64,000 bases of DNA, from positions 3,579,501 through 3,643,500 of the forward strand of contig NZ_OW485601.1 in NCBI RefSeq assembly GCF_937425535.1, read 5' to 3'. Below, piece by piece: positions 1-10,004 of the stretch. How positions within the stretch are numbered: position 1 is the stretch's first letter; each line of letters opens with the position of its first letter. This DNA comes from Rhodovastum atsumiense. GTDB taxonomy: Bacteria; Pseudomonadota; Alphaproteobacteria; Acetobacterales; Acetobacteraceae. The notes beneath the pieces were generated by a model. It saw only the letters and a list, made by a program, of their open reading frames with translations. It had not been told where the DNA came from and made no database searches. Made by a program: the position numbers and the translations under genes.

Positions 1-708
1 ATTGGTGAGGGGCAGGTGCGGCTCCAGCCTGCCTCCGAGGCCCAGGGCACCGCCACCGGCGGATTGCGGCAACCGGGCGCGTTCGCTGCCCAGTCCTGCG
101 GCATTCGCCGTCGTGCCGCCGGTCTGGGGCAGGGTGTAGGTTGTCCCCGTACGGGCGTCGCTGTAGCTGTGCACGCGCACCTGGCCGGGGGCGATCCGGT
201 CAAAGGCGACGACATCCGTGATCAGGTAGCTGCCCTGGCCGGTGGGGATGACCTTGCCTGGCTGGTAGCCGTAGCGCCCGTCATCGCCGACCTCTCCCTC
301 ATAGGAATTGCCGTCCGGGTAGGTGAAAATGAAGCCATAGACCCGTGAGTGGGCCGACAGCGGCGTGGATGGGCCGAAGCTGACATCCGGCAGGAACAGG
401 GGGCGGTCCCGTTCAGACCCGAGTCCGGCGGTGCCCGATGGGCTTTGCCCGCTCTGCCCGCCAATGGTCTCCAAGGTCCTGGCGGCGGCGGCTCTGAAAT
501 AGGATGTTACCTGCACCGTGCCGACGGCGGCGCCGGCATCGGCGGGCGTGCTGGCCCCGATGGTGTAGGTGCCATCCTTGCCGGCGATGGTCCGGCCAGT
601 CCGCAACCCTTGGCTGCCGTCGTCGATCACCGACCCGAAATAGCTGTCGCCGCTGGTCCTGTATGAATAGACAAACTGAAATTGTTGTTTCGTGACTGGG
701 GTCGGCAT
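1..708 (-). CDS. Repeat-containing hypothetical protein, 3' end outside the window
   Basis: An open frame runs from an ATG at 706-708 to the window edge without a stop (236 codons seen). The product has two imperfect repeats of about 110 residues. One starts near residue 10 (FQFVYSYRTSGDSYFG...DDG) and one near residue 120 (YGFIFTYPDGNSYEGEVGDDG), each followed by a GK.I..G.GTY/SY stretch and later a GLGSER motif. The Gly/Asp/Tyr-rich pattern resembles surface or secreted repeat proteins of alphaproteobacteria, but I recognise no family. No signal peptide is seen at the N-terminus, so type I secretion or a cytoplasmic role are both possible. The start is the first ATG with AT-rich DNA upstream; no clear ribosome-binding site. 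Confidence 0.55.
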   Translation of the reverse strand, partial: MPTPVTKQQFQFVYSYRTSGDSYFGSVIDDGSQGLRTGRTIAGKDGTYTIGASTPADAGAAVGTVQVTSYFRAAAARTLETIGGQSGQSPSGTAGLGSERDRPLFLPDVSFGPSTPLSAHSRVYGFIFTYPDGNSYEGEVGDDGRYGYQPGKVIPTGQGSYLITDVVAFDRIAPGQVRVHSYSDARTGTTYTLPQTGGTTANAAGLGSERARLPQSAGGGALGLGGRLEPHLPLTN

Positions 709-849
709 GGTGATTTCACCGCATCATCTATGTTTGCGATGAAATCCATATTAAGAATCATTTTTGGTATTTTCTTTAACTGAAAATTCCATGGCGGGAT
801 TGTGACCCTGGGCGCCTGCGATCCCCCAAAGGCGGTCTCACGGGCGGCC

Positions 850-2550
850 TCAGGTGGCCTGCCGGCGCACCTCGCCGAGGAAGCGCGCGACTTCCTCGCG
901 CAGGTTCCGCGCCGACTCCGAGAGCTGGTTCGAGGTGTCGAGCACCGAGGACGAGGCCTGCTCGACCTTCCCGGACACCTCGCGCAACTGCCCGGCGCCG
1001 GTCGAGACGATGTCGGTGGCGCTGGCGGCGCTGGTGATGTTGCCGGCGATCTCGCGGGTCGCCGCCCCCTGCTGCTCGACTGCCGCGGCGATCGAGGAGG
1101 AGATGCCGTCCACCTGCCGCACGGTGGCGGAGATCGCCTCGACCGCCGTCACCGCCCGTCCGGTCGCGGCCTGGATGCGCTCGATCTCGGCGCGGATCTG
1201 CTCGGTGGCACGGGTGGTCTGGGCGGCGAGGGTCTTCACCTCGCCGGCCACCACGGCGAAGCCGCGGCCGGCTTCGCCGGCGCGGGCGGCCTCGATGGTG
1301 GCGTTCAGCGCCAGCAGGTTGGTCTGGCCGGCGATGGTGGTGATCAGGCCGACCACCTCGCCGATCTGCCCCGCCGCGCCGGCCAGCTCGTGCATCAGGG
1401 CGGAGGTGGCCGTCACCTGGGAGGAGGCGCCGCGGGCCGAACCGGCGGCCTCGGTGACGCGGCGGGCGATTTCCTGGATCGAGGCGGAAAGCTGCTCGGT
1501 GGCGGCGGCCACGGTCTGCACCGAGGACGCGGCCTGGCCGGCGCCGCTGCCCACCGTCTCGGCCTGGGTGCGCGCGGCGCCGGCCGCGCCGGTAAGGTCC
1601 CCGGCGGCGCCGTGCAGGCTGACCGCCTGGCGGGACACGTCGTCGACGACCGTGCCGACCGATTGCTGCAGGGCGTCGGCGAGCCGGGTGAGGGTGGCGG
1701 CGCGCTCGCGCTCGGCGGTCGCCTTGAGCGTGGCCTGCTCCGCGCGGAGGTGGTCGGCCGCGGCCAGGGTCTCGCGCACCACGCCGAGCGCGCGCGCCAT
1801 CTCCCCCACTTCGTCGCCGCGCCCGGTCATGGCGACCGCGCTGGCGTGATCGCCGGCGGCCAGTGCCGCCAGCCGGTCGCGCAGCGCCCGCATCGAGCCG
1901 GCGACATCGGCGCCGAGCCACCAGGCGACGCCGCCGGCAATCACCAGGGCCCCCAGGATCACGGTCGCGACGCTCCAGAGATAGGCGTGGAAGGCGGCGC
2001 TGAGGTCGTCGATGTAGACGCCGCTGCCGACGAAGATGCCCCAGGGCGCGAAGCCCTGGGCGAAGCCGAGCTTCGCGGCGGGGGGGGCGCCGGGCTTGCG
2101 GGGGAACCAGTATTCCGTGACGCCGCCGCCCGGCTGCGCGGCGGCGGCGGCCAGGTTCTGGATCAGGGGCGTGCCGTTGACGTCGCGCAGGGCCCAGCGG
2201 TTCTGGCCCTGCACGCGCGGGTCGTTGCCGAGGGCCACGATCACGCCCTCCGTCGTATAGGCGAACAGATAGTCGTCGCCATCGTAGCGGAGCGTATAAA
2301 TTTGCTTGCGGAACTGCTCCAGCGCCGCGTCGCGGCTGAGCCGCCCGGCCGAGACCTCGGCTTCCAGCTGCCCGGCCATGCCGAGCGTGACCGAGACCAG
2401 GGCGCGCAGCTTGCCGACCCGGTCCATGATCATGCGATCATAGGTTTTCTGGGCCGCGCCCACCAGGCAGACCGTGAGGATCAGCAGGAAAAGGCCAATC
2501 AGCAGGAGAAACTTGGTTCTGATGCGGCGATTCCGAACAATATTGAACAT
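850..2550 (-). CDS. Methyl-accepting chemotaxis protein with Cache sensor
   Basis: Transmembrane chemoreceptor of 566 aa. A transmembrane helix at about residues 14-33 is followed by a periplasmic single-Cache-type region (about 35-190, with [19 protein letters not shown] and GVYIDDL), a second helix (about 193-215), a HAMP linker and a long coiled-coil signalling domain. The signalling tip is visible as [20 protein letters not shown] followed by [15 protein letters not shown]. Such receptors bind small ligands outside the membrane and control CheA/CheW. There is no C-terminal CheR/CheB pentapeptide and no che genes are nearby, so it is an orphan receptor using remote che machinery. It lies 147 bp downstream of the hybrid kinase gene on the same strand. 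Confidence 0.93.
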   Translation of the reverse strand: MFNIVRNRRIRTKFLLLIGLFLLILTVCLVGAAQKTYDRMIMDRVGKLRALVSVTLGMAGQLEAEVSAGRLSRDAALEQFRKQIYTLRYDGDDYLFAYTTEGVIVALGNDPRVQGQNRWALRDVNGTPLIQNLAAAAAQPGGGVTEYWFPRKPGAPPAAKLGFAQGFAPWGIFVGSGVYIDDLSAAFHAYLWSVATVILGALVIAGGVAWWLGADVAGSMRALRDRLAALAAGDHASAVAMTGRGDEVGEMARALGVVRETLAAADHLRAEQATLKATAERERAATLTRLADALQQSVGTVVDDVSRQAVSLHGAAGDLTGAAGAARTQAETVGSGAGQAASSVQTVAAATEQLSASIQEIARRVTEAAGSARGASSQVTATSALMHELAGAAGQIGEVVGLITTIAGQTNLLALNATIEAARAGEAGRGFAVVAGEVKTLAAQTTRATEQIRAEIERIQAATGRAVTAVEAISATVRQVDGISSSIAAAVEQQGAATREIAGNITSAASATDIVSTGAGQLREVSGKVEQASSSVLDTSNQLSESARNLREEVARFLGEVRRQAT

Positions 2551-2697
2551 AAATCCGTCCGATGTATGCCATATGTTAACTGATAACCGCGGCTCATCAT
2601 CCCTGCGGTCGTGGCCAAAATATCCCGTTGATTAATTTGCATGACATGACTTCAACTTTATCTTTTGTCATGAAATATGTGACTTTGTTTGAGCGGC

Positions 2698-4863
2698 TCA
2701 CCGGGTGAGCGTCACCTCGTCCAGGGCGGCCCGCACCGCCCGGGCCAGGTCGCGCCGGTCATAGGGCTTGCGCAGCAGGTTCTGCCGCTCCTGCCGTGGC
2801 AGGCCCGAGGCATGGCCGGTGGTGAACAGGATCTTCAACCCGGGCCGCAGCCGCCGTGCCGTGCGTGCCAGCCTGGTGCCGCTCATGCCATCGGGCAGGA
2901 CGATGTCGGTGAACAACAGGTCGACCGCCTCGCCGGCGCGCAGGATGGCCAGCGCCGCCGGCCCGCTCGCCGCGGTGAGCACGCGGTAGCCCAGGGCGGC
3001 GAGCTGGCGGCGCACCACCTCCATCAGGGTCTGGTTGTCGTCGACCAGCAGGATGGTCTCGCTGCCGCGGGGATCGGGGGCCGCCACGGGGGGCGCCGCG
3101 GCCTGCGCCACCGCCTCTTCCGGGGCGCGCGGCAAGTACAGCCGGACCGTGGTGCCGGCGCCGACGACGCTGTCGAGGTCGAGATGCCCGCCCGACTGCT
3201 TGGCGAAGCCGTAGACCATGCTGAGGCCGAGCCCGGACCCGGCCGAGGGCGGCTTGGTGGTGAAGAACGGCTCGATGGCGCGCCGCATCACCTCCTTCGG
3301 CATGCCGGTGCCGGTATCGGCCAGCGCCAGCATCACGTAGTCGCCTTCGGTGACTTCGAAGGCCGCCGCCCGCCTGGCGTCCAGATGCGCGTTGACGACC
3401 TCGATGCCCAGCCGGCCGCCCTGCGGCATCGCGTCGCGGGCATTGAGCGCGAGGTTGAGCAGGGCGTCGCCGATCTGCGAGGGATCGGCACTGGTGAACC
3501 ACAGATCGCCTGCCTGGCGCGCCTCGATGCGGATCGCCTCGCCGAGCGTCCGGCGCAACAGCTCCACATGGTCCTGCAGCAGGGCGCCCAGGTCGACGCG
3601 CTGCGGCCGCAGCGGCTGGTTGCGCGACACCGCGAGCAGGCGGCGCGTCAGCACCGATCCGCGCAGCGCGGTGCCGATGATCTCCCGCGCCAGCCCCTCC
3701 TGTTCGGGCTGGTCCTGCATCGTGTCCGCCAGCATTTCCGCGCAGCCGACGATGACGCCGAGCAGGTTGTTGAAGTCGTGCGCGATGCCACCGGAAAGCT
3801 GGCCCAGCGCCTTCATCTTTTCCGACTGGCGCAGCATCTCCTCGGTGCGCAGGCGCTCGGCGATCTGGCGCTTCAGCTCCCCGATCGTGGTCTCGAGCTG
3901 CGCGAAGGCCTCCTGCAGTTCCGCCTCGGCGCGCTGCCGGTCGCCGACCTCGCGTTCCAGCTCCTGGTTCAGCCGGGCGAGATCCTTCACGCGCGCCTGC
4001 AGGTGCTGCGCCATGGCGTTGAACGAGCGGGCCAGCGTGCCGATCTCGTCGTGGGAGCGCACGGTGGCGCGGGCGTTCAGCTCGCCGGCGGAGACTTGCC
4101 GCGCGGCGGTGAGGATGTCGCCGAGGCCCCGCTGGATGCCGCGGCTGACGGAGACGGCCAGCAACAGGCCGGTGGCCTCGACGGTCAGCGCGGTCAGCAG
4201 CAGCAGGCGGCGCAGCAGCCGCTCCAGCCAGAGGGAACCTTCGCCGAGGGTGAAGGAGAACGCGTCCTCGAACTGCGTGAGGTTCCGATTGATGTCGTAG
4301 ATGGCGGCGAGGGTGGCGTTGATCCGGTCCTGGGACGGGTGGACGGAATTGATCTCCTGGTGCAGCTCCCGCGCCAGCGGCGGCAGTTGCAGGGCGATGC
4401 TCTGGGCGTCCCCCCAGACCCGGATCGCCTGCTCGATGTAGGACACGTTGCTGAACCTGGTGAACAGGTCGATCATCCCGTCGATGTCGTCGGGATGGTT
4501 CCGCCCCTCCAGGAAGCCCGCCCGCGCCGCCGCCATGTCCGGCCTGGACGAGAGCAGTTCCTGGCGGGCCGCGGCATCGCCCAGTGGCACCCGCATGAAC
4601 CGCTCGAACAGCCGGTAATCCTCCTCGGTGCGCGAGGTGCCGTATTTGTGCAGGTGGAAGACGGCATCCTTCTGCGCCTTGGACCACAGGCCCTCGCCGC
4701 CGACATAGGCGCGCAGGGACGACAGCGTGCTCAGCGAGAACAGCAGCACGAACAGCTCGATGCCGATCAGCAGGGCCATGATGCCCACGGTGAAATAGAG
4801 CTTGCGGGCGATCGGGATGTCCCGGAACCACCGATACAGGGAGACATGGCTTTTCATCGGCAT
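2698..4863 (-). CDS. Membrane hybrid histidine kinase (HAMP-HisKA-HATPase-REC)
   Basis: Sensor kinase of about 721 aa. Order: helix at about 20-42, an extracytoplasmic region of about 175 residues with no named domain, second helix near 220-240, HAMP, coiled coil, HisKA with the phospho-acceptor in GGIAHDFNN (His near residue 360), HATPase boxes DTGTGM and GSGLGLS, and a C-terminal receiver (ILLVDDN, phospho-Asp in FTDIVLPDG, Lys in LLRKPY). The open frame continues 78 codons upstream, but that part is basic and low quality; the start is taken at the MPMKSH methionines just before the first membrane helix. The orphan arrangement suggests phosphotransfer inside the protein or to a remote partner. 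The next gene downstream is the Cache chemoreceptor. Confidence 0.9.
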   Translation of the reverse strand: MPMKSHVSLYRWFRDIPIARKLYFTVGIMALLIGIELFVLLFSLSTLSSLRAYVGGEGLWSKAQKDAVFHLHKYGTSRTEEDYRLFERFMRVPLGDAAARQELLSSRPDMAAARAGFLEGRNHPDDIDGMIDLFTRFSNVSYIEQAIRVWGDAQSIALQLPPLARELHQEINSVHPSQDRINATLAAIYDINRNLTQFEDAFSFTLGEGSLWLERLLRRLLLLTALTVEATGLLLAVSVSRGIQRGLGDILTAARQVSAGELNARATVRSHDEIGTLARSFNAMAQHLQARVKDLARLNQELEREVGDRQRAEAELQEAFAQLETTIGELKRQIAERLRTEEMLRQSEKMKALGQLSGGIAHDFNNLLGVIVGCAEMLADTMQDQPEQEGLAREIIGTALRGSVLTRRLLAVSRNQPLRPQRVDLGALLQDHVELLRRTLGEAIRIEARQAGDLWFTSADPSQIGDALLNLALNARDAMPQGGRLGIEVVNAHLDARRAAAFEVTEGDYVMLALADTGTGMPKEVMRRAIEPFFTTKPPSAGSGLGLSMVYGFAKQSGGHLDLDSVVGAGTTVRLYLPRAPEEAVAQAAAPPVAAPDPRGSETILLVDDNQTLMEVVRRQLAALGYRVLTAASGPAALAILRAGEAVDLLFTDIVLPDGMSGTRLARTARRLRPGLKILFTTGHASGLPRQERQNLLRKPYDRRDLARAVRAALDEVTLTR

Positions 4864-5295
4864 ACGATCTGCATCATCCCGGTGCGCGCGACGTGTGCGT
4901 GGCCGATGCCTGCCGATACGTGAAATCCCGCCGGAATGGTCGGTCAGGACACGACGGGAGAGGCTGCTACCGAACTGAAACGCCCCTTTGACCCATGGCG
5001 GGAACGTGTCACGTTTGCCGGACGGTCCCAGCACGCGCCGTGTGACTGGCCGGATGCGCAAGTACTTTCGTTTGCCCCGGGGTGCGGCAAGCGGCACGCG
5101 GCTCCGATGAGCTTCACATTCCGGTAAGAAACGAAGTCATGATCATCGCGCCGGGGAAAGGCGATGGAGGTGATTGGAAAAGGGGCCCGCGACACCAGAG
5201 ATCCGGAGCGTGCCAGCGACTGGCAGCAACCTGAAGGTGCTCTGGTGGCGTGACGGTACGCCAGGAAAGGAAATGCCGCCCGCCGTCTGTCCGCT
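4864..5295. other. Intergenic stretch between two kinase genes, no gene seen
   Basis: About 430 bp between the end of the kai-operon kinase and the start of the orphan hybrid kinase (both minus strand). No convincing coding frame, RNA gene or repeat. A short imperfect hairpin (AGCAACCT ga AGGTGCT, about 5227-5243) could help end the kai transcript; no T-run follows it. The promoter of the 2698-4863 gene must lie here, but I cannot place it. Confidence 0.4.
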
Positions 5296-7038
5296 CTAAT
5301 GCCGCGGCGCGGTGGCGGCCGCGACCTGCGCGGCCAGTGCCTGGATCGGCACGGGCTTGCGAACGAGGGTGAAATTGTCCGCGGCGGCAAGCGTGGCGCG
5401 TTCGCCGGGATAGCCGGTCAGCAGGAAGCAGGGCAGGGTGGGCCGCAGCGCGCGTGCCTGCTGGATGGTCGCGACACCGTTCATGTCCGGCATCGACAGG
5501 TCGCAGACCATCGCGTCCACGGCCTTCTCTCCCCGCAGCAGCGCCAGTGCCTCCATGCCGTTGCCCGCGACCAGGGTCATGAAGCCCAAATCCTCGAGCT
5601 GCGCGGCCAGGGTTTCGCGGACCAGATCGTCGTCGTCCACCAGCAGGATCCGGGTCCGGGACGCGACCGGCTGCGGGGGGGCGGCATCGGATGGCCCGCG
5701 GTCGGCCTGGCGGAGCCACAGGGTCACCGTGGTCCCGGTGCCGGGCGTGCTGGTGATCGCCATGCCGCCGCCGGATTGCTCGGCGAATCCCTTCACCATG
5801 GGCAGCCCCAGGCCAGTGCCCCGGTCGACCGGCTTGGTGGTGAAGAACGGCTCGGCCACGTGCGAGAGCGTGGCCGCGTCCATGCCGGTGCCCGTGTCGG
5901 TGACGCTGATCCGCACATAGGCCCCCGGTGCAAGCCCGTTGGGATGGGCGCTGCCCTCGCTGACCTGTTCCACCGCCGCCGAGAGGGTCAGCGTGCCGCC
6001 GGTCTCCATGGCGTCGCGGGCATTGGTGCCAAGGTTGACCAGCGCCGTCTCGAGCTGGCCACGGTCCGCCAGCAGGGGGGGCACGTCGGGCGACACCCTG
6101 GTGCGGACCAGGATATGGCTGCCAAGCGTGTGCCCGAGGATTTCGCGCATGCTGTGGAGCAGCTCGGCGGTGGCGATCGCTTCGGCGTGCAATTCGCCGC
6201 GGCGGGCGAAGGACAACAGGCGCTGGGTGATCGAACTGCCCCGCGTGGCGGCGTCGAGGGCCATGCGGGCGAAGCGGAGGGTCCGGTTGTGATTGTCCGG
6301 ATTCGACTCGATCAGGGTCGCGGCCCCGGAGACGGCCTGCAGGATGTTGTTGAAGTCATGCGCGATGCCGGCGGCCAGTTGCCCGAGCGCCTGGACCTTC
6401 TGGGCCTGGTGGAACAGCGCCTCGGCGCGTTCGCGCTCGACGATCTCGTTGAGGAGGCGCGCATCGGCCTCGCGCAGGGCGGCTTCGGTGCGCTTTTGCT
6501 CCGTCAGGTCGGTCAGGATCCCGCACAGCATGTGCGTGCCGCCGTCACTGAACCCGGTGAGGGAGAGGTGGACGGGAACGGTGCTTCCCTCGGCCGGCTG
6601 CAATCGCAGTTCCACGCGCCCGCCGTCCTGTTGCAGCAGTTGCGCGAGCCTGTCCTGGTCATCGGTGGCGATCATGGCATGCAGGTTGCTGCCGATGACC
6701 TTCTCCAGCGGCAGCCGCAGCAGCGCGGCCATGCGGGTGTTGGCATAGAGAACGATGCCTTCTTGCGTCAGCGTCACCGTGCCCTCGCCGATCTGCTCGA
6801 TCAGCTGGCGATAGGGGCGGTCCTCGGTCTCCAGCGTGTAGATCCTGGGGGCGCCCGTCGCCTCGACGATGATGGCGTCCACGTCGCCCGAGCGGATTGC
6901 CGCGATGGTTTCCCGCGCCTTGCCAAGCTCCGCCTCGACCTCGTCGAGCCGCCGCTGCAGGGTGGCGACGGCGTCGGGGGGATCGCCGGTGGCACCGTTG
7001 CCGCGCTCCGCCATGAACTCTCCTGTCCGGTCCATCAA
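5296..7038 (-). CDS. PAS hybrid histidine kinase, last gene of the kai operon
   Basis: Soluble kinase of 580 aa with no membrane helix. The N-terminus has a coiled coil and the IRSGDVDAIIVE segment often found in kinases encoded beside kaiBC, then a PAS domain (about 80-190), HisKA with [10 protein letters not shown] (His near 226), HATPase (DTGTGM, GTGLGLP) and a receiver (ILLVDDDD, phospho-Asp in MVCDLSMPDM, Lys in LVRKP). Its ATG overlaps the stop of the upstream kaiB-like gene (ATGA), so translation is coupled. The position makes it the likely output or input kinase of the KaiBC proteins; that role is inferred from operon structure and from similar proteobacterial loci, not shown by sequence. 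Confidence 0.92.
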   Translation of the reverse strand: MMDRTGEFMAERGNGATGDPPDAVATLQRRLDEVEAELGKARETIAAIRSGDVDAIIVEATGAPRIYTLETEDRPYRQLIEQIGEGTVTLTQEGIVLYANTRMAALLRLPLEKVIGSNLHAMIATDDQDRLAQLLQQDGGRVELRLQPAEGSTVPVHLSLTGFSDGGTHMLCGILTDLTEQKRTEAALREADARLLNEIVERERAEALFHQAQKVQALGQLAAGIAHDFNNILQAVSGAATLIESNPDNHNRTLRFARMALDAATRGSSITQRLLSFARRGELHAEAIATAELLHSMREILGHTLGSHILVRTRVSPDVPPLLADRGQLETALVNLGTNARDAMETGGTLTLSAAVEQVSEGSAHPNGLAPGAYVRISVTDTGTGMDAATLSHVAEPFFTTKPVDRGTGLGLPMVKGFAEQSGGGMAITSTPGTGTTVTLWLRQADRGPSDAAPPQPVASRTRILLVDDDDLVRETLAAQLEDLGFMTLVAGNGMEALALLRGEKAVDAMVCDLSMPDMNGVATIQQARALRPTLPCFLLTGYPGERATLAAADNFTLVRKPVPIQALAAQVAAATAPRH

Positions 7039-7355
7039 TCGGGTGATTCCGGATTCGGGATGATCTCCAGCCCGGCCAGCACGCGATCGCTGTCCGAAAG
7101 GTCGCCGATCATCCGGCGCAGCGGCTCGGGCAACAGCCTGATCAGCGTCGGCACCGCCACGACCTGATTTTCCCTGAGTCCCTGCGGGTCCTGGTAGATG
7201 TCGATGACCTCCAGCTCGTACTGGTTCTTCAGGTGGGTCTCGCAGATGTGCCGTATGTTGACGATGGCGCGGGCCGAGCGTGCGGCCCGCCCGCTCACAT
7301 AGAGGCGCAGGACATAGCGTGACGAGGCCGGATCGGGTGGGATGGCGCTTGCCAT
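7035..7355 (-). CDS. kaiB: Second, divergent KaiB-family protein
   Basis: 106-aa KaiB-fold (thioredoxin-like) protein. It keeps the family pattern: LRLYVSG near residue 13, NI..ICE.HL, YELEVIDIYQDPQ, VVAVPTLIRLLPEP and IGDLSDSDRVLAGLEI. It differs from the neighbouring KaiB at many positions (RAARSARAIVN against [22 protein letters not shown] against [11 protein letters not shown]), so it is an old duplicate or an acquired paralogue. The start ATG at 7353-7355 lies 1 bp after the stop of the first kaiB; an upstream in-frame start would overlap that gene and add a non-family stretch. It ends in an ATGA overlap with the kinase gene. KaiB binds KaiC; whether this copy binds KaiC or the kinase is unknown. 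Confidence 0.88.
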   Translation of the reverse strand: MASAIPPDPASSRYVLRLYVSGRAARSARAIVNIRHICETHLKNQYELEVIDIYQDPQGLRENQVVAVPTLIRLLPEPLRRMIGDLSDSDRVLAGLEIIPNPESPD

Positions 7356-7356
7356 C

Positions 7357-7716
7357 TCACATCGTCCCCGGACGCAGGTCCAGGCCGACGAGAAGGCGTT
7401 CGGTGTTGGCAAGGTTGCCGATCAGTTGCTTGATCGGCGGCGGCAGGCGACGCACCAGTGTCGGCACGGCGACGATCTGGTCGCCGGCGGCGAGTTGGGG
7501 GTGCTCCAGCAGGTCGATCACCTCGATGCGATAGTGGCTGCCCAGATGCTGCTCGCACACCGCCTTCAGGTTGGCCAGCGCCATGACCGAGCGCCTGGTC
7601 TGGCCGGCGACATAGAGCCGCAGGATGGTGATCGTGTCGTCATCGCCAGCCATCCCGGCCGTTTGAGCGTTGTCAGTCCCAGGCGCCGGAGGGCGATGCG
7701 GTCCGGTGTCGCTCAT
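7357..7716 (-). CDS. kaiB: KaiB clock-family protein
   Basis: 119 aa. After a 26-residue non-conserved N-terminal extension the sequence is typical Kai[72 protein letters not shown]. In cyanobacteria KaiB switches fold and binds the phosphorylated KaiC ring; proteobacterial KaiB proteins are linked to KaiC-based timers or stress responses. Its ATG overlaps the kaiC stop (ATGA) and the second kaiB starts 1 bp after its stop, so kaiC, both kaiB genes and the kinase are surely one transcript. Confidence 0.93.
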   Translation of the reverse strand: MSDTGPHRPPAPGTDNAQTAGMAGDDDTITILRLYVAGQTRRSVMALANLKAVCEQHLGSHYRIEVIDLLEHPQLAAGDQIVAVPTLVRRLPPPIKQLIGNLANTERLLVGLDLRPGTM

Positions 7717-9452
7717 GGTCTGTCCCCTCGCTGGTTGGCCATCGCCACCCGGTCGGTCGCCAGGTCCTGCCCGCGTGTGACTTCCTGTTTATCCATGCGG
7801 ACAAGATTTTCTTTTAATTCTTCAATTTCCAGTTGCAGATCGGCGATCTGGCGTTCGAGGGCGGTGCGGCGTCGGGCGATTCCGCGGCGCCGGCGGTCCA
7901 GCTCCTGGTCATGCTGACGTGCCGCGTTCCGCTCCACCGCCTCCTGCGCCAGCCGGGCCGATCCGGTCAGCACGCCGGCCGGGCCGAGATAGGGGGCCAC
8001 CAGATGGATGCCCTGGTCGGTCAGCAGGAACTCGCGGATCTGGTTGGAGTTCTTCATGCCCCGCGCCTTCAGCACATAGAGGGCGCGGTTGCGTTCGCCG
8101 TTGTTGGGAATGTTGCTCAGCGACAGCCAGGTGTCGATCAACGAGGAGATGCACTGCCTGGTGTTGTTCGCCTCGGTCTCGTCGGTCACCAGGTTGGTCA
8201 TCAGGGTCGTGATTCCTTGCGCCTTCAGCATGTCGATCAGCCGCAGCAGCATCGCGTGCAGGTCGGCCGGGTCGCCGCGCAGGCTGGAGGTCGGGTCGAG
8301 CACCACCACATCCGGCCGGATGCGCTCGATATCGCACTGGATGCGCACGAGGTGCATCTCCAGGCCGTACAGGGTGGGGCGCGCCGCTTCCAGGAGCAGC
8401 AGGCCGTTCTCCAGCCATGGGACGAGGTCGATACCGATCGCGCGCATGTTGCGCAGGATCTGCCGGGGCGCTTCCTCGTAGGCGAAATAGATGCAGTGCT
8501 CGCCGCGGCGACACGCCGCATCGACGAAGTGGGCCGCCAGGCTGGTCTTGCCGGTTCCGGCCGCGCCGGACACCAGCACGCTCGAGCCGCGGAAGAAGCC
8601 TCCGCCGAGCATCGCGTCCAGGCCCGCCACCCCACTTGGCACCTTCTGCTCCGATGCCGGGTGATCCAGCATCGCCGAGGTGACCGGCAGCACCTGGATG
8701 CCGTTGGCGTCGATCAGGAACGGATACTCGTCCGCGCCGTGCGCCGAGCCGCGGTATTTCACGACGCGCAGGCGGCGGGTGGTGACCTGGTTGCTGACCC
8801 GGTTGTCGAGCAGGATGACGCAGTCCGAGACATATTCCTCGAGCCCGTGGCGGGTCAGCTCGCCCTTTCCCTGCTCGGCGGTGATCACCGCGGTGACGCC
8901 CTGCTCCTTCAGCCAGGCGAACAGGCGCCGCAGTTCCGATCGCAGGATGGCGGTGTTTCCCAGCCCGGCGAACAGCGTCTCGATCGTGTCCAGGACCACC
9001 CGGCGCGCGTCGACGGAGCGGATGGCGTAGCCAAGCCGGACGAACAGGCCTTCCAGGTCGTAATCGCCGTTTTCCTCGATCTCGCTGCGCTCCAGCACAA
9101 CGTGATCCATGACCAGCTTGCCGCTGCTGATGAGGGCGGGGATATCGACGCCGAGCGAGGTCACGTTCTTGGCGAGGTCCGCGCTGGTTTCCTCGAAGCT
9201 CATGAACACGCCGGGTTCGTTGAACATGGTCACGCCGTTGACCAGGAAGGTCATGGCGAACAGGGTCTTGCCCGATCCCGCGCGTCCGCATACCAGCGAC
9301 GGCCGGCCCGTCGGCAGGCCGCCGAAGGTGAGTTCATCGAAGCCCCTGATGCCGGTCGGCGTCTTGGCAAGGCCGGCCTTCGTGACGGCCGGGATGAATT
9401 GTTCCAGGTTACGCTCGTTCATGGGACCGGTCCCTGCCTCGGTCATGACCAT
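7713..9452 (-). CDS. kaiC: KaiC circadian-clock family ATPase/autokinase
   Basis: 579 aa, two RecA-like domains. CI has Walker A GRAGSGKT (about 55-62) and the catalytic pair in [13 protein letters not shown] has [10 protein letters not shown] (near 296) and [10 protein letters not shown]. The autophosphorylation loop reads ISSLIDTW: Ser436-Ser437 stand where S. elongatus KaiC has Ser431-Thr432. The C-terminus extends about 65 residues past CII as a charged coiled coil ([20 protein letters not shown] region). No kaiA is present. The ATG at 9450-9452 is chosen because GGGGAAG lies 8 nt upstream; ATGs at 9446 and 9422 are alternatives, and an in-frame TTG at 9671 would add a stretch unlike KaiC. 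First gene of the kai operon. Confidence 0.94.
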   Translation of the reverse strand: MVMTEAGTGPMNERNLEQFIPAVTKAGLAKTPTGIRGFDELTFGGLPTGRPSLVCGRAGSGKTLFAMTFLVNGVTMFNEPGVFMSFEETSADLAKNVTSLGVDIPALISSGKLVMDHVVLERSEIEENGDYDLEGLFVRLGYAIRSVDARRVVLDTIETLFAGLGNTAILRSELRRLFAWLKEQGVTAVITAEQGKGELTRHGLEEYVSDCVILLDNRVSNQVTTRRLRVVKYRGSAHGADEYPFLIDANGIQVLPVTSAMLDHPASEQKVPSGVAGLDAMLGGGFFRGSSVLVSGAAGTGKTSLAAHFVDAACRRGEHCIYFAYEEAPRQILRNMRAIGIDLVPWLENGLLLLEAARPTLYGLEMHLVRIQCDIERIRPDVVVLDPTSSLRGDPADLHAMLLRLIDMLKAQGITTLMTNLVTDETEANNTRQCISSLIDTWLSLSNIPNNGERNRALYVLKARGMKNSNQIREFLLTDQGIHLVAPYLGPAGVLTGSARLAQEAVERNAARQHDQELDRRRRGIARRRTALERQIADLQLEIEELKENLVRMDKQEVTRGQDLATDRVAMANQRGDRP

Positions 9453-9454
9453 CG

Positions 9455-9658
9455 TCACGGCTTCCCCCACCCGCGCCTGGCCCCGGTGGCTGGTCCGGGC
9501 CGGTTGCCGGAAGGGACCGCCCTGTCGCTGAGGCCGCGGCTGCCCGCGCGCAGGATCCGGGCCGGCCTGGTGGTCATGGTCCGTCCGCTCTGACAGGCCT
9601 GCGGGCGGAGCGTGACAAGAAGGCGCGAAGCCAGTCCTGTGGTGATCGCTGTTTCCAT
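9455..9658 (-). CDS. Possible small ORF just upstream of kaiC
   Basis: A 67-codon frame (METAITTGLASRLLV... GWGKP) ends at a TGA two bases before the chosen kaiC ATG. The product is basic, Pro/Gly/Arg-rich and matches no family I know. In GC-rich DNA such frames arise by chance, and its start has no properly spaced ribosome-binding site. The close junction with kaiC is its only support; it could be a translated leader or simply 5' UTR. Confidence 0.2.
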   Translation of the reverse strand: METAITTGLASRLLVTLRPQACQSGRTMTTRPARILRAGSRGLSDRAVPSGNRPGPATGARRGWGKP

Positions 9659-10004
9659 CCTGTTGTGCCAATCTAAAATATCAAGGGGTGTGCATTATAA
9701 AACCTGGACGCCATGGGGAGTGCAGGCAACAGGTTGATGATATGTTAATAAATTAAAAGCTAGATTAGTTCTTTAAGAAGATTACTTGATGGCCTAAATA
9801 TTTACAAATCAATTTATTAATTGCCAATGTGCGGCTCAGTGGGTGCCAAAGATATTAGGTACGAATTTGGATATTTTTATAATAACCAAATAACAGATTG
9901 GGTAGGGGCGCAATTGGCCCCTGTGCCTGCGGGCCGGCAATGTTCTGCCCGCTGTCCTGGCCAGGGCATGCCTACGTCCGGCTGCGCCCCTTGCGGCGTG
10001 TCGA
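9659..10004. promoter_or_regulatory. AT-rich upstream region of the kai operon
   Basis: About 345 bp, strikingly AT-rich between 9690 and 9900 compared with both flanks. On the minus strand a TATAAT-like -10 box occurs at about 9696-9701, reading toward kaiC, without a clear -35 box at normal spacing. Transcription from there would give a 5' leader of about 240 nt before the kaiC start. No gene or repeat was recognised here. The 3' end of the LysR gene faces it. Confidence 0.35.

Noticed and set aside
2689-4923. Very long open frame on the plus strand opposite the hybrid kinase (and similar ones opposite other genes)
   Set aside because: GC-rich third-position effect: the antisense frame mirrors real codons and has no family motifs, whereas the minus-strand protein has all kinase motifs.
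9671-9671. TTG start giving a 652-aa KaiC
   Set aside because: The added 73 residues are Pro/Arg/His-rich, unlike KaiC, and lack a ribosome-binding site; ATG at 9452 fits better.
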